Of a DNA stretch of 32,835 bases, positions 8,812 to 17,746 are shown piece after piece (the first letter of the stretch is position 1; each line of letters opens with the position of its first letter). A program made the translations under genes and the position numbers. Origin of the DNA: Psychromonas ossibalaenae ATCC BAA-1528 (GTDB lineage Bacteria; Pseudomonadota; Gammaproteobacteria; Enterobacterales; Psychromonadaceae); contig NZ_KB907025.1 of NCBI RefSeq assembly GCF_000381745.1, positions 1-32,835 of the forward strand, given 5' to 3'. Under the pieces are notes generated by a model. That model was not told the origin of the DNA. It made no database searches and saw only the letters and a list, made by a program, of their open reading frames with translations.

Positions 8812-8846
8812 AAAACAGCTGCGGCTTTCAAGTCACAGCTGTTTTT
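8812..8846 (-). terminator. Terminator of folE2
   Basis: AAAACAGCTG (8812-8821) and CAGCTGTTTT (8836-8845) form a perfect 10-bp stem just past the folE2 stop. Read on the minus strand it ends in TTTTC. The plus strand also carries a T-run, so it may work both ways. Confidence 0.7.
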
Positions 8847-8862
8847 GTTTATGCGCCAAAGA

Positions 8863-9783
8863 TCAGGCTGAATAACCGCCTTCGATGCCTTTGGTGGTGA
8901 TAGAAACCGCATCGTGGGCATGCAGGCTTTCGTAATGGTTAACACGTAACCAGAAATCATCAAATTTAGTCTGCTTATGAAGTGAATACTGCAGGTGACG
9001 AGCTGCATCTTCACAAAACATTAAGTTCTGTCCGTTTAAGCGTGCAAACTCCTGCTCATCTTCACGCTTTACCGCCGCCTGTACAGGTGTTTTAAGTGTA
9101 TCTTCAACTAAATCTATCAGCTCGATAATCGGGAATGATGAGTTCGTTTCGTTAAGCTTTACTTTTACTTCAACAATACTGCGCTGACTGTGCGGTGTTG
9201 CAACGATACCCTGAGTTGATCCTAACCAGCTTAAAATATCATCTTTGTTAATTTCTGTCTGCTGCTCGTATTTTTGTGAGAAGGCATCCTGAATAAGCTG
9301 GCGTGCTAAGGCTGCTGAACAAGGACAGGTTGATGAATAAGGTACGTTAACCTGTAGCTCAAGTTCAAGATTACCATCGTTCAACAGGCCGGTAATAATA
9401 ACCGGATAAGCTTTCCAGCCGCGTTTCTCACTGATTAATGATTTGCGGCGCAGATGATAATCAAAAGAAAATTTAGCAAAAGCCTGCTGGCTTAATTCAT
9501 GGTGGCTGGTAATAAATCCTTCAAGCAGGGTGGTTAGTGTCTCAAGTGTTAACTCTGATTCAGTAGAAAGCTGATCCAGCTGCAGGTACAAGCGGGACAT
9601 ATGAATACCCTTCGCTTGAGCGTCTCCAAGATTAACAAATAATTCAGCACTGGCACTTACTTGTTGCGGTGCGCAGTCATCTGTTTGTACCATCAAAGGT
9701 AGCTCGATATTACTCATACCAACACGGTCGAGTGTACCCTCAGTTTGAGCTTGTGCACTATTTGCGATATCTGGCATTGCCAT
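8863..9783 (-). CDS. folE2: GTP cyclohydrolase FolE2 (type IB)
   Basis: FolE2 converts GTP to 7,8-dihydroneopterin triphosphate, the first step of folate synthesis and also of queuosine-type 7-deazapurines. It is the second, sequence-distinct GTP cyclohydrolase family (DUF198) and can use metals other than zinc. The catalytic pieces are visible: [14 protein letters not shown] with Cys153 and Cys155 (one the active-site Cys), and ATPHSQRS with His198. The 306-residue length is typical. The frame opens further upstream to 9831, but the MAMPDIAN start matches relatives and has a GGGAG ribosome site. In many bacteria folE2 is induced by zinc starvation through Zur. I see no convincing Zur box here. 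Confidence 0.95.
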   Translation of the reverse strand: MAMPDIANSAQAQTEGTLDRVGMSNIELPLMVQTDDCAPQQVSASAELFVNLGDAQAKGIHMSRLYLQLDQLSTESELTLETLTTLLEGFITSHHELSQQAFAKFSFDYHLRRKSLISEKRGWKAYPVIITGLLNDGNLELELQVNVPYSSTCPCSAALARQLIQDAFSQKYEQQTEINKDDILSWLGSTQGIVATPHSQRSIVEVKVKLNETNSSFPIIELIDLVEDTLKTPVQAAVKREDEQEFARLNGQNLMFCEDAARHLQYSLHKQTKFDDFWLRVNHYESLHAHDAVSITTKGIEGGYSA

Positions 9784-9892
9784 TTGGAAAAACTCCCTTA
9801 AACAGTAAGTGTTTATCAATAGCCGAGCCAACTGGGAACCTGTATTTATAAGCGGGCTGGGTGTACTGATAAATTAAAAATTTAGGCGGTGC

Positions 9893-9921
9893 ATTATAGA
9901 CGTGTTAGGAAGAATTAAAAA
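9893..9921 (-). promoter_or_regulatory. Candidate folE2 promoter
   Basis: On the minus strand a perfect TATAAT (9893-9898) follows a weak TTTTTA (9916-9921) with a 17-base spacer and is followed by a GC-rich stretch. The predicted transcript start lies about 100 bases before the folE2 start codon. Confidence 0.4.
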
Positions 9922-10098
9922 CCTTGAAATGAAAAGGATTAACAACAACTCGTTATAATATGCGCTTATGGTCTGTCGTAACTGTCTCAAACTGGCTTTT
10001 TTTTCAATTTAATTAAAAAAATGCGTAATAACTTTAATAAATAAGGCAATTTATGATTACAATAAAATAATTTTGTATTTTAATTGACTGAGACGAAT

Positions 10099-12357
10099 GT
10101 GAGTATACTTAACCTTAAAACCTGGGTTCATTATTATGTAGCTTTATTGAAAAGGTCCGGGACAATTCGTTTCAGCCTGATCCTGGCCGTGGCAATAATC
10201 AGTGCTGATTCGGTACTGCAGATGTTACTCGCCTATTACTTTGATCGGCCGCTGGATATCGTCAGTGTCTCCCGCTCATTTATATTAGGTTTATTAATTA
10301 CCCCCTGGGCGGTGTATTTTTTAACGGTAGTCGTCGGAGACTTAGAAGAGGCCAGGGAACGTCTTGGAAATACAGTCGCCACTTTGAAGATTATTTTAAA
10401 TAACGATCAGGAAAAGACCCGCGCCTTAGAGTCTGAGATTATCGAACGAGAAAAGACTCAGCTAAAGCTCGAAGAAAGTGCCATATTATTACGCTCTTTT
10501 ATTAATACCTCACCGGATCTGGTTTTTCACCGAGATTTAAAAGGCCGATTTGTCAGCTGTAACAAAGCAATGGAGGTACTGACCGGTAAGACCGAAAAAG
10601 AACTGATCGGCCTGACACCCTTTGACATTTACAGCGAAGCTTATGCCCAGGAAGTGGTTACACGAGATAATAAAGTTAAAGAAACTCAGCAGGAGTTGAT
10701 CCACGAACACTGGCTGCATTATCCCAGCGGCAAGCAGGCCTATTTTGAAGTGCGTGCGCTGCCGCTTTATAACAGTCACAAAGAGTGCGTCGGAATTATA
10801 GGTTTCGGCAGGGATATTACCGAACGTAAAAAACATCAGGAATACCTGGAAAAAGCCAGTCGTGATAAAACCACCTTTATTTCTACTATAAGCCACGAGT
10901 TAAGAACGCCGTTAAACGGTATCGTTGGTTTAAGCCGTATGCTGCTGGACGAGAAGCTTTCTAGTGAGCAGATGAAACACCTGAAAACAATTCATATGAG
11001 TGCGATTACTTTAGGTAATATTTTTAATGATATTGTTGATTTAGATAAATTGGACCGTCGCCGTCTGAATCTGGTTAGTAATCATATTAATATGGTTGAT
11101 TTTATCAGTGATTTAAAGAGCTTGGCTTTTATCCAGGCAGAGCAGAAAAATTTAGCGCTGCGCTTTGAGCAGCAGGGTGTTTTACCTGATTATATTGATG
11201 CCGATGATACCCGTTTAAGGCAGGTTCTGTGGAACCTGATCACCAATGCCGTTAAATTTACACAGCAGGGGGAAGTGTGTATCCGCTGTTACAGTGAGCG
11301 TGAAAATGAGCATCGTGCAAAGCTTTGTTTTGAGGTACAGGATTCCGGTATCGGTATTCCCGAAGATCAGCTTGATAAAATTTTTGCGATGTATTACCAG
11401 GTGAAAGGTAATAAACATGCGACGGGCACGGGCATTGGTTTAGCTGTTTCTTTGAAAATAGTAAAAGCGATGGGCGGCAAGATAAGCGTTAGCAGTGAAG
11501 TCGGCACCGGCAGTACTTTTAAATTATGTTTTCCGGTGGAATGTCCGGATAAAGAGCTTGAACAAAAAATGGCACTGTCGGTGCTGCCGAGACTGTCTAT
11601 TCTATTAGTTGAAGATATTGAACTGAATATTATCGTTGCCAAAGCATTATTAGAAAAATTGGGGCATCAGGTAGAGTGTGCTGAAAACGGCGAACAGGCA
11701 TTACAGAAAGTTGCTGCTAAAAAGTATCAGTTAATTTTAATGGATATTCAGCTGCCTGATATGGATGGTTATCAGATCACCAGTAAACTGCGGCAGATAC
11801 ATGGAGAAAACTTACCACCGATTGTGGCGTTGACTGCTAACGTATTTGCAGACAAAAAGCAGTTTATCAAGCAGGGAATGGACGATGCGTTGGGAAAACC
11901 TCTGAGTATCCAGCCGCTGAATGAAATGATTAAAAGGTTATTTGTTTCTGTAGATGCGGCAGAAAAAAGTGACTCCTTACCTGCGGGTAAAGTTCAGGAG
12001 AAGCAAAAAGTATTATTTGATGAAGTTATGCTGACCGAGCTGCTGGAGTTTCTGCCGGTGTCTGTGATGTTGGAAAACGTGGCTTTGTTAGAAAAAATGA
12101 TGCCGGATTATCTGCATATTTTAGATTCAAATATGACAGCTAAAGATAAAAAAGGCATTGTCAGTGAAGCACATAAAATTAAAGGGGCAGCCGGCTCAGT
12201 GGGGTTAAAGCGTATTCAGGAGTTAGCACAGAAAGTACAATCACCGGATCTACCTGCATGGTGGGATAATATTGATGACTGGGTGGAGTTACTTAAATCA
12301 GAATATCAGAATGATATCGTAGAGCTGAAAAAATGGATTGTCGCGGCCGGTAATTAA
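10099..12357 (+). CDS. arcB: Aerobic respiration control hybrid sensor kinase ArcB
   Basis: ArcB senses the quinone pool redox state and phosphorylates ArcA to shift metabolism under low oxygen. Positions below count from an upstream TTG at 10084. Two N-terminal membrane helices (about 30-52 and 65-84) are followed by a coiled coil, a PAS domain (about 135-245), a kinase core with phospho-His271 (ISHELRTPLNG), an ATPase domain (NLITNAVKFT, DSGIGIP, GTGIGLAV), a receiver with Asp554 (LMDIQLPD) and an HPt with His697 (AHKIKGAAGS). Cys159 aligns with E. coli Cys180, but the Cys241 position is Tyr220. I chose the GTG at 10099 because its N-terminus fits E. coli. The TTG at 10084 lacks a ribosome site. 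arcA is not in this window. Confidence 0.95.
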   Translation: MSILNLKTWVHYYVALLKRSGTIRFSLILAVAIISADSVLQMLLAYYFDRPLDIVSVSRSFILGLLITPWAVYFLTVVVGDLEEARERLGNTVATLKIILNNDQEKTRALESEIIEREKTQLKLEESAILLRSFINTSPDLVFHRDLKGRFVSCNKAMEVLTGKTEKELIGLTPFDIYSEAYAQEVVTRDNKVKETQQELIHEHWLHYPSGKQAYFEVRALPLYNSHKECVGIIGFGRDITERKKHQEYLEKASRDKTTFISTISHELRTPLNGIVGLSRMLLDEKLSSEQMKHLKTIHMSAITLGNIFNDIVDLDKLDRRRLNLVSNHINMVDFISDLKSLAFIQAEQKNLALRFEQQGVLPDYIDADDTRLRQVLWNLITNAVKFTQQGEVCIRCYSERENEHRAKLCFEVQDSGIGIPEDQLDKIFAMYYQVKGNKHATGTGIGLAVSLKIVKAMGGKISVSSEVGTGSTFKLCFPVECPDKELEQKMALSVLPRLSILLVEDIELNIIVAKALLEKLGHQVECAENGEQALQKVAAKKYQLILMDIQLPDMDGYQITSKLRQIHGENLPPIVALTANVFADKKQFIKQGMDDALGKPLSIQPLNEMIKRLFVSVDAAEKSDSLPAGKVQEKQKVLFDEVMLTELLEFLPVSVMLENVALLEKMMPDYLHILDSNMTAKDKKGIVSEAHKIKGAAGSVGLKRIQELAQKVQSPDLPAWWDNIDDWVELLKSEYQNDIVELKKWIVAAGN

Positions 12358-12361
12358 TTAT

Positions 12362-12402
12362 TACGGGTAATGGTGAGCCGATCCTGCGCATCATTACCCG
12401 TA
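12362..12402. terminator. Shared hairpin between convergent arcB and the TPR gene
   Basis: TACGGGTAATG (12362-12372) pairs perfectly with CATTACCCGTA (12392-12402), and three more pairs extend the stem inward. It sits between two stop codons facing each other. No T-run is obvious, so termination may be factor-assisted. Confidence 0.6.
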
Positions 12403-12406
12403 CTTA

Positions 12407-13249
12407 TCATGTGTCGTTTGCTAACAAAGCTTCAAACCGCTCATTACCGCTCAAGTTTTCAAAATCAGCTTCTTCGGCCGCTAAATCGCGTAATGATGTA
12501 CGCCCGGCAATAGCCAGTTCTAAATCTGAAACCGCCTGCTCTGCAACACCTAAACAAGCATAAGCGCAGGCGCGCTGATATAAAGCATTTTCATTACCCT
12601 CGTCGACTTCCAATACTCGGTTACAGATACTCAATGCCCAGTGAAACTCTCTAATCTCCATAACCGCATCTGCTTTGTAAATCAGTGCCTCAAGATCACC
12701 GGGACGGATTTTTAAAATCTCATTGTAAACTTCAATTTTTTGTTCAGGAGTCTGGCTGTTTTGTGCTCGTAACCAGAGATTATGTATTTCATTCATTTTT
12801 TCTATTTCAATATGGTTATCAGCAATACGCAGGGTTTTACGTCTTAAATCGTTCTCTAAAACTTGAAACTGTTTTTCATATTGATCTGAAATGAGTTTAA
12901 TCTGCTGGTTGGCTGTTTTTTTAGTGTTAATGCGGATTTCATGTAAAGATTTCCAGCCGATTAAGGCCATTAAAGAAGCGATGCCGGCGATAACATAAAA
13001 AAAGTAAGTAACGGTCTGCTCTGCGTAACCCAGTGATTTGTCGGCGACGGCTAATTCCCGATCGGTAATCGCGATGGTTAGTCGACGCTCCAGATCCTGC
13101 ATATCCTGGCGGGTGGATTTGAGTTCATCTAAGACATAGCGCTCAATTAAAGGTTTCTCATAAATACTTTTGTCGGCAGCTGACTCCGTGCCGCTGGCTA
13201 GAAACGGGGTAAGTAGAAAAGTCAGTAATAAAGCTGATTTTTTGAACAT
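12407..13249 (-). CDS. Membrane-anchored TPR/coiled-coil protein, function unknown
   Basis: This 280-residue protein has an N-terminal signal sequence (MFKKSALLLTFLLTPFLASG), a polar linker with an ELKSTRQDMQDLERRL heptad-like helix, one strong membrane helix (about 82-100, YFFYVIAGIASLMALIGW) and a second coiled-coil run (about 105-155). The C-terminal part (about 165-265) shows tetratricopeptide-like helical pairs (AEIL-type NEILKIRPGDLEALIYKAD and CNRVLEVDEGNENALYQRA). Such proteins usually act as scaffolds. No enzyme motif is visible and I do not recognise a named family. An AGGAAG ribosome site precedes the ATG. It is convergent with arcB. Confidence 0.75.
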   Translation of the reverse strand: MFKKSALLLTFLLTPFLASGTESAADKSIYEKPLIERYVLDELKSTRQDMQDLERRLTIAITDRELAVADKSLGYAEQTVTYFFYVIAGIASLMALIGWKSLHEIRINTKKTANQQIKLISDQYEKQFQVLENDLRRKTLRIADNHIEIEKMNEIHNLWLRAQNSQTPEQKIEVYNEILKIRPGDLEALIYKADAVMEIREFHWALSICNRVLEVDEGNENALYQRACAYACLGVAEQAVSDLELAIAGRTSLRDLAAEEADFENLSGNERFEALLANDT

Positions 13250-13455
13250 AATTGCTTCCTGTAAAATATGTTATAAGAAATTAATTAACCTGATAATTTA
13301 CTCTTTCAGTGGCCTTGTTTAACAGTATGAACTAAGCCGGGTGCTTAAAAAAGATACATCTTGATGATTTAACGAATAATTGTGTCTTTTGTGGTGCTTT
13401 ATTGCTGGTGGTTATTTAGAATGAAATCTTAATGAATATCAAATAGGTAGAGTAA

Positions 13456-14415
13456 ATGGAAGATAATTCACAACAGGAAAAATGGCTGCGGGGGGTAATG
13501 AAAGAGACCTTTTCTGAGCAGAAAAAAGCACGACGCTGGGGAGTTCTGTTTAAAAGTTTAACTTTTATATACCTGTTTGTTCTGCTGATATTGTTTATGA
13601 TCTCAGGTCCAGATATGGGCAGCGATAAGCAGAATGACAGCCACACGGCAATGGTCCGGGTGAACGGCGTGATTGCAGCTGATCAGGATGCTAATGCCAA
13701 CTCGATTGTTACCGGTCTGCGGGAAGCCTTTAAAAATGAGCATAGCCAGGCCGTAATGCTGGTTATCAACAGTCCGGGCGGCAGCCCTGTGCAGGCCGGT
13801 TATGTTTATGACGAAATTAAACGCCTGCGCGGCCTGCATCCAGATAAAAAGCTGTACGCTGTTATTGCTGAACTTGGGGCTTCCGGCGGTTATTATATGG
13901 CGGCCGCTGCAGATGATATATATGCGGACAAAGCAAGTCTGGTCGGCTCTATTGGTGTGACGGCATCAAGTTTTGGTTTTGTTGATCTGCTCAAAAAGGT
14001 CGGGGTGGAGCGCCGTCATTTTACATCGGGTGAGCATAAAGCTTTTTTAGATCCGTTTTCACCGGCTAAAGAAAAAGAGCAGGTATTCTGGCAGGAAGTA
14101 CTGGATGTGACGCACCAGCAGTTTATAAAAGTGGTGGAAGAGGGACGCGGCGAGCGTCTTAATAAAGCGGAATCTGCAGATAAACTCTATTCAGGGCTGA
14201 TCTGGAACGGCGAACAGGCACTTAAATTAGGCCTGATTGACGGTTTAGGCAGTCCTGGTTATGTCGCCCGGGAAATTGTTAAAGCTGAAAATATTGTTGA
14301 TTATTCAGTGCGCCCGTCAACGCTTGAAACGTTAACTAAAAAGCTGGGGTTATCGATTGGTTCCGGTCTGGCCTTACAGCTGCAGTTAGAAAGCACTGAT
14401 TTTACTTTACACTAG
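13456..14415 (+). CDS. sppA: Signal peptide peptidase SppA, short (36K) form
   Basis: This is an S49-family serine protease that cuts leftover signal peptides and other membrane-associated peptides. The protein has 319 residues. One membrane helix (about 31-50) anchors it, with the catalytic domain expected in the periplasm. The Ser-Lys dyad is Ser143 (ELGASGGYYMAAAA) and Lys195 (SGEHKAFLDPF). Their spacing of 52 residues equals that of Bacillus SppA. VINSPGGSP (103-111) forms the oxyanion region. It is a single-domain form, unlike the tandem E. coli SppA. The gene stands alone and ends at a strong terminator that it shares with bepA. Confidence 0.9.
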   Translation: MEDNSQQEKWLRGVMKETFSEQKKARRWGVLFKSLTFIYLFVLLILFMISGPDMGSDKQNDSHTAMVRVNGVIAADQDANANSIVTGLREAFKNEHSQAVMLVINSPGGSPVQAGYVYDEIKRLRGLHPDKKLYAVIAELGASGGYYMAAAADDIYADKASLVGSIGVTASSFGFVDLLKKVGVERRHFTSGEHKAFLDPFSPAKEKEQVFWQEVLDVTHQQFIKVVEEGRGERLNKAESADKLYSGLIWNGEQALKLGLIDGLGSPGYVAREIVKAENIVDYSVRPSTLETLTKKLGLSIGSGLALQLQLESTDFTLH

Positions 14416-14436
14416 CTGTACCTGAGAATAACTGTG

Positions 14437-14478
14437 CACGACAAGGGATAACATTTTATCCCTTGTCGTGTTTATTTT
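14437..14478. terminator. Bidirectional terminator between sppA and bepA
   Basis: A perfect 15-bp stem is formed by CACGACAAGGGATAA (14437-14451) and its reverse complement (14456-14470) around a CATT loop, followed on the plus strand by TTTATTTT. It abuts the stop codon of bepA, so it can serve both convergent genes. Confidence 0.9.
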
Positions 14479-15923
14479 AATGACTGCAGACGAAGATCTT
14501 GTTTTTTATAAAGTTCAATTCTAGCACTGTAACGTGCCTGATCTAGTTTCTTATCCGCATAAACCAGTGCACTTCCCATCTCCTGGCTTGCTTCCCTAAA
14601 ACGTCCCTGCAGCGCTAAATACTGTGCTCTGCTGGCATACTCTTTAGAGCGGATGTTCATTATTTTGTAAAGATCAATGGCTAACAGATGAGCTAGAACA
14701 TGGTTAGGGTGTGAGCGAATAAATAACTCGAGTTTTTTCTCTGCTTCCTCGTATTGTTTGTTTTCCTGCAGTGCGATCACCAGATTCAGCACGATAACCG
14801 GGTTATCAGGCGATTTTTTATAAAGTACCGATAACGGTGTAATAATTTTTTTCGGTTCTTTTAATGCAAGTGCAGTATCTGCTGCAAAGTCGTTATAAAA
14901 CAGGTTATCCGGTTGTTCTTTTAATAACTGTGCATTGATCTCCTGCGCTTTTTCATAATCTTTATTTTGAAAATAAGCTAATGCCAGGCCGTATAATGCG
15001 GCTTCTTTTAATTGATATTTATGGTTTGTAATTTGACTTTGATAAAAACTGATAGCGGCTTTAGCTGAAATGTTATTGTAACGAACCGTAATTCTCGCTT
15101 TACTCAACTGATAATCGAGACTGTTTTTATAACGTTTTTTCTCGAACTGGCCAGCCCGCAGGCGAGATTCAGCTAAACGGGTTTCTGGTAAAGGATGAGT
15201 CGACAGCATCTGCGGCGGCATATTGGCATATTTATATTTTTCCGCCAGTTTACTGAAAAAATCGGCCATACCGTAGGGGTTGTAACCGGCACCGGCTAAT
15301 GTCTGTATACCTATTCTATCGGCTTCATATTCATGCAGTCTGGTATAATTAATTTGTGACTGAGCTGTTACGGCCATGGTGGTTGTTAACGCCGCCATGC
15401 CGGCTGTTGGTGAAACAACGGCCAGCAGTATAGAGCCTGCAAGTGCGGCTAAAGAGGCGGGGTTACTGAATGACTGCTGCTCTATCATACGCGCCAGGTG
15501 ACGCTGGGTGATATGTGCGATTTCATGGGCGATAACACCAGCCAGCTCACTTTCATTTTGAGCGTATAAAAACAGTCCTGTATGAATTTTTACGTTACCG
15601 CCTAAAAAAGCCGCCGCATTAATTTCTTTATCGTCGATAAGAAAGAAGTTGAAGGGGAGTTTTACTGAATCAGCATGGCTGACCAGGTTTTGTCCTAATC
15701 CTTCAATATAATAATTTAAAACAGGATCGTGAATAATCGGCAGCCCCTGGTTCGCCATCAAACGAAATGCCCAGCCGTACTCTTTTTCTTTTTCAATCGT
15801 CAATGCACCTGCGCCTACTGTACCTATATCAGGCAGTGAATTCGACGAATGTACCACGCTGCTGATCAGCGATAGAAGAAAATAGAGTGAAATAATTATG
15901 GATTTATTAAGCACAGGCGCCAC
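14472..15923 (-). CDS. bepA: M48 metalloprotease with TPR domain (BepA/YfgC)
   Basis: BepA is a periplasmic zinc protease and chaperone for outer-membrane assembly. In E. coli it promotes LptD maturation or degrades stalled forms. The 483 residues match E. coli BepA (487). A signal peptide covers about 1-26. The zinc motif HEIAH is at 133-137 (IAHEIAHITQRH), and a third ligand is in the RLHEYEADRIG helix. The C-terminal half (about 285-480) consists of TPR helices (YGLALAYFQNKDYEKAQEIN, LIALQENKQYEEAEKKL). The frame opens at a GTG (15923), and a second GTG three codons later (15914) has a better ribosome site, so the start is uncertain. The bepA-perM neighbourhood is also found in E. coli. 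Confidence 0.92.
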   Translation of the reverse strand: MAPVLNKSIIISLYFLLSLISSVVHSSNSLPDIGTVGAGALTIEKEKEYGWAFRLMANQGLPIIHDPVLNYYIEGLGQNLVSHADSVKLPFNFFLIDDKEINAAAFLGGNVKIHTGLFLYAQNESELAGVIAHEIAHITQRHLARMIEQQSFSNPASLAALAGSILLAVVSPTAGMAALTTTMAVTAQSQINYTRLHEYEADRIGIQTLAGAGYNPYGMADFFSKLAEKYKYANMPPQMLSTHPLPETRLAESRLRAGQFEKKRYKNSLDYQLSKARITVRYNNISAKAAISFYQSQITNHKYQLKEAALYGLALAYFQNKDYEKAQEINAQLLKEQPDNLFYNDFAADTALALKEPKKIITPLSVLYKKSPDNPVIVLNLVIALQENKQYEEAEKKLELFIRSHPNHVLAHLLAIDLYKIMNIRSKEYASRAQYLALQGRFREASQEMGSALVYADKKLDQARYSARIELYKKQDLRLQSLK

Positions 15924-15990
15924 TCAGAAGAAAAAGATAATAAAATCATAAACAAGCTTCAACTTATTGCAAGTGATGATTAGTCTTTAT

Positions 15991-16294
15991 ATGCCCGTTA
16001 TTACTTAAGATGCAAAAATCAGCAAGTCGTGAGGTGAAGATCTAACGGAGCAAATCGAGACTTAACAACAATGAAGATCTCTGCTTCTCGACTGCCCTAT
16101 GGGGCGTTAGTTTGCAAACACAACACTGTGTCGTAACCTTCAATAAGGAGTAGCCGTTTAACGATTAAAGTCTTTATTTTATTCTTACCGATAGAGGATT
16201 AAGGAAGTTAACCGCTCGAAAGGTCATCATGTTGCGCCTTGTCTTGGTATCCGATCTAACGACTGATAAATGCATTTTGATTGGTAACGGGTAT
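15991..16294. mobile_element. MITE-like non-coding element of about 304 bp with terminal inverted repeats
   Basis: The left end ATGCCCGTTATTACTTAAG continues to AAGATGC at 16013, and the right end (16272-16294) is GCATTTTGATTGGTAACG followed by GGTAT. The two 23-base ends match as inverted repeats at 17 of 23 positions. The interior has no open frame of gene size. It does show internal structure: GAAGATCT occurs twice, and CTAACG is mirrored by CGTTAG. Sequence just inside the left end (AAGATGCAAAAATCAGCAA) recurs in the 60-bp palindrome before ccoN. I infer a non-autonomous transposable element. The mobilising transposase is unknown. Confidence 0.55.
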
Positions 16295-16343
16295 AGCTGT
16301 AAAGCTAATAATCCTGTACTGTTAGCCTATTTAATCAGGTCCG

Positions 16344-16592
16344 ATGGAAACGTTAGATTTACGAAGTAAACAATGTCCGATGTCACTGGTAACTTTAAAA
16401 CGATATTTGTTGCTGCATGAGCATCATTCAGGTGTGCAGGCTGATGAGACACTGCATCTGTTATTCTCTAATGAGTCTGCAATGCAGGATATTATCCGTT
16501 ATCTTGATAAGAAATCTTACTTGTATTCGATAAACATATCGGATACTCAAGTGTCTCTGGTTATGAAAGTTAAAGTACAAAAACCAAACTAA
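16344..16592 (+). CDS. TusA/SirA-like sulfurtransferase family protein
   Basis: This is a small protein of 82 residues with the TusA-family N-terminal signature (LDLRSKQCPMSLVTLKRYLL). The Cys at position 11 is the family's sulfur-carrying residue. The usual CPxP motif reads CPMS, without the second proline. The rest follows the two-layer alpha/beta plan, with a SNESAMQDIIRYLDKKSY helix and a final VSLVMKVKV strand. TusA relatives pass persulfide sulfur to partners in tRNA thiolation or other pathways. The partner here is unknown. perM starts 16 bases downstream, so the two probably form an operon, an arrangement known in related bacteria. Confidence 0.8.
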   Translation: METLDLRSKQCPMSLVTLKRYLLLHEHHSGVQADETLHLLFSNESAMQDIIRYLDKKSYLYSINISDTQVSLVMKVKVQKPN

Positions 16593-16608
16593 AGGTGTTA
16601 TTAATTAT

Positions 16609-17682
16609 ATGTTTAGACAGTTAACAGACTGGTATAAAAGCCGCTTTTCTGATCCAAATTTGAGCGTGCTTTTTTTATTATTGATCAGTGCTTTTTTAGT
16701 TTTTTATTTTTTCGGTAGTATTTTAGTCCCCTTGTTTGTCGCGTTAGTGCTTGCTTACTTACTTGACTGGCCGATTAATTATCTGATGCGCTTTAAGATT
16801 AACCGCACTGTTGCGACATTGATTGTGATGCTGGTATTTATCTCAATAGCCGTTTTTGCGTTTTTAGGGCTGCTGCCAACGGTATTTAAACAGGGGGCTG
16901 CTTTAATTCGTGATCTGCCGGCTATGTTTAATGAATCGCAAGCCTATTTGTTAACACTGCCGAGTCAGTATCCAGATGCGATAGATCCGGTTACCGTTTC
17001 GCACATTGTTGATAATCTGCGTAATTACCTGTTAGACAGCGGTGGTTTTTTACTGTCTCAATCGTTTGCTTCGCTGTTAAATATCGCCGCATTAATTGTA
17101 TATGCTATTTTAGTACCGTTAATGATGGTTTTTCTGCTTAAAGATAAAGACCTATTAGTCGCAAGTGTCGTGCGCTTTCTGCCCGCAAATAGAAAGCTGG
17201 CAAATCAGGTCTGGGTGGAAATGAACGGCCAGATTATGAATTATATCCGCGGCAAGGTGATTGAAATTTTGATTGTCGGTGTATCTACCTTTTTTGTGTT
17301 CTTTTTTCTGGATCTCAGATACTCAGCGCTGCTGGCTGTATTAGTGGGTTTATCGGTCTTAATTCCTTACATTGGAGCCGCTGCTGTTACCGTGCCAGTT
17401 GCTGTTGTGGCACTGTTTCAGTGGGGGCTTACACCTCAGTTTGCCTACTTGATGATTGCTTATGGTGTGATTCAGGTGCTGGACGGTAATTTAATTGTTC
17501 CCATTCTGTTCTCTGAAGCAGTTAATCTACATCCGGTTGTGATTATTATGTCGGTATTGATCTTCGGCGGTTTATGGGGATTCTGGGGCGTATTTTTTGC
17601 GATTCCGTTAGCTACCTTAGTGAAAGCAGTATTAAACGCCTGGCCAAGCAGGCAGTTGCACGATGAAAGTATTGAAGAATAG
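16609..17682 (+). CDS. perM: AI-2E family transporter / PerM
   Basis: This is a polytopic inner-membrane protein of 357 residues from the AI-2E transporter (UPF0118/PerM) family. Members export small molecules or act as ion antiporters. The E. coli PerM substrate is not settled. Hydrophobic helices occur at about 17-35, 37-55, 63-88, 155-178, 218-240, 243-268 and 305-340. The family hallmark segments are VLIPYIGAAAVTVPV and IQVLDGNLIVPILFSEAVNLHP, followed by WGFWGVFFAIPLATLVKAV. It lies in the same operon as the TusA-like gene and ends at a terminator shared with bcp. Confidence 0.88.
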   Translation: MFRQLTDWYKSRFSDPNLSVLFLLLISAFLVFYFFGSILVPLFVALVLAYLLDWPINYLMRFKINRTVATLIVMLVFISIAVFAFLGLLPTVFKQGAALIRDLPAMFNESQAYLLTLPSQYPDAIDPVTVSHIVDNLRNYLLDSGGFLLSQSFASLLNIAALIVYAILVPLMMVFLLKDKDLLVASVVRFLPANRKLANQVWVEMNGQIMNYIRGKVIEILIVGVSTFFVFFFLDLRYSALLAVLVGLSVLIPYIGAAAVTVPVAVVALFQWGLTPQFAYLMIAYGVIQVLDGNLIVPILFSEAVNLHPVVIIMSVLIFGGLWGFWGVFFAIPLATLVKAVLNAWPSRQLHDESIEE

Positions 17683-17716
17683 CTGCGGTCAGTATAAACA
17701 TTACTCTTATTAATAT

Positions 17717-17739
17717 AAAAAGGGCACTTGGCCCTTTTT
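17717..17739. terminator. Bidirectional terminator between perM and bcp
   Basis: AAAAAGGGC (17717-17725) pairs with GCCCTTTTT (17731-17739) around ACTTG. T-runs exist in both directions between the convergent genes. Confidence 0.9.
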
Positions 17740-17746
17740 CAACTAA

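Noticed and set aside
8733..9014. 93-codon minus-strand frame overlapping the folE2 end
   Set aside because: It covers the folE2 3' end in another frame, lacks a ribosome site and runs through the terminator hairpin.
9950..9965. Zur-box-like CGTTATAATATG sequence upstream of folE2
   Set aside because: Only one half resembles the Zur palindrome, and TATAAT alone explains the match. No TTGACA-like box is at the right distance either.
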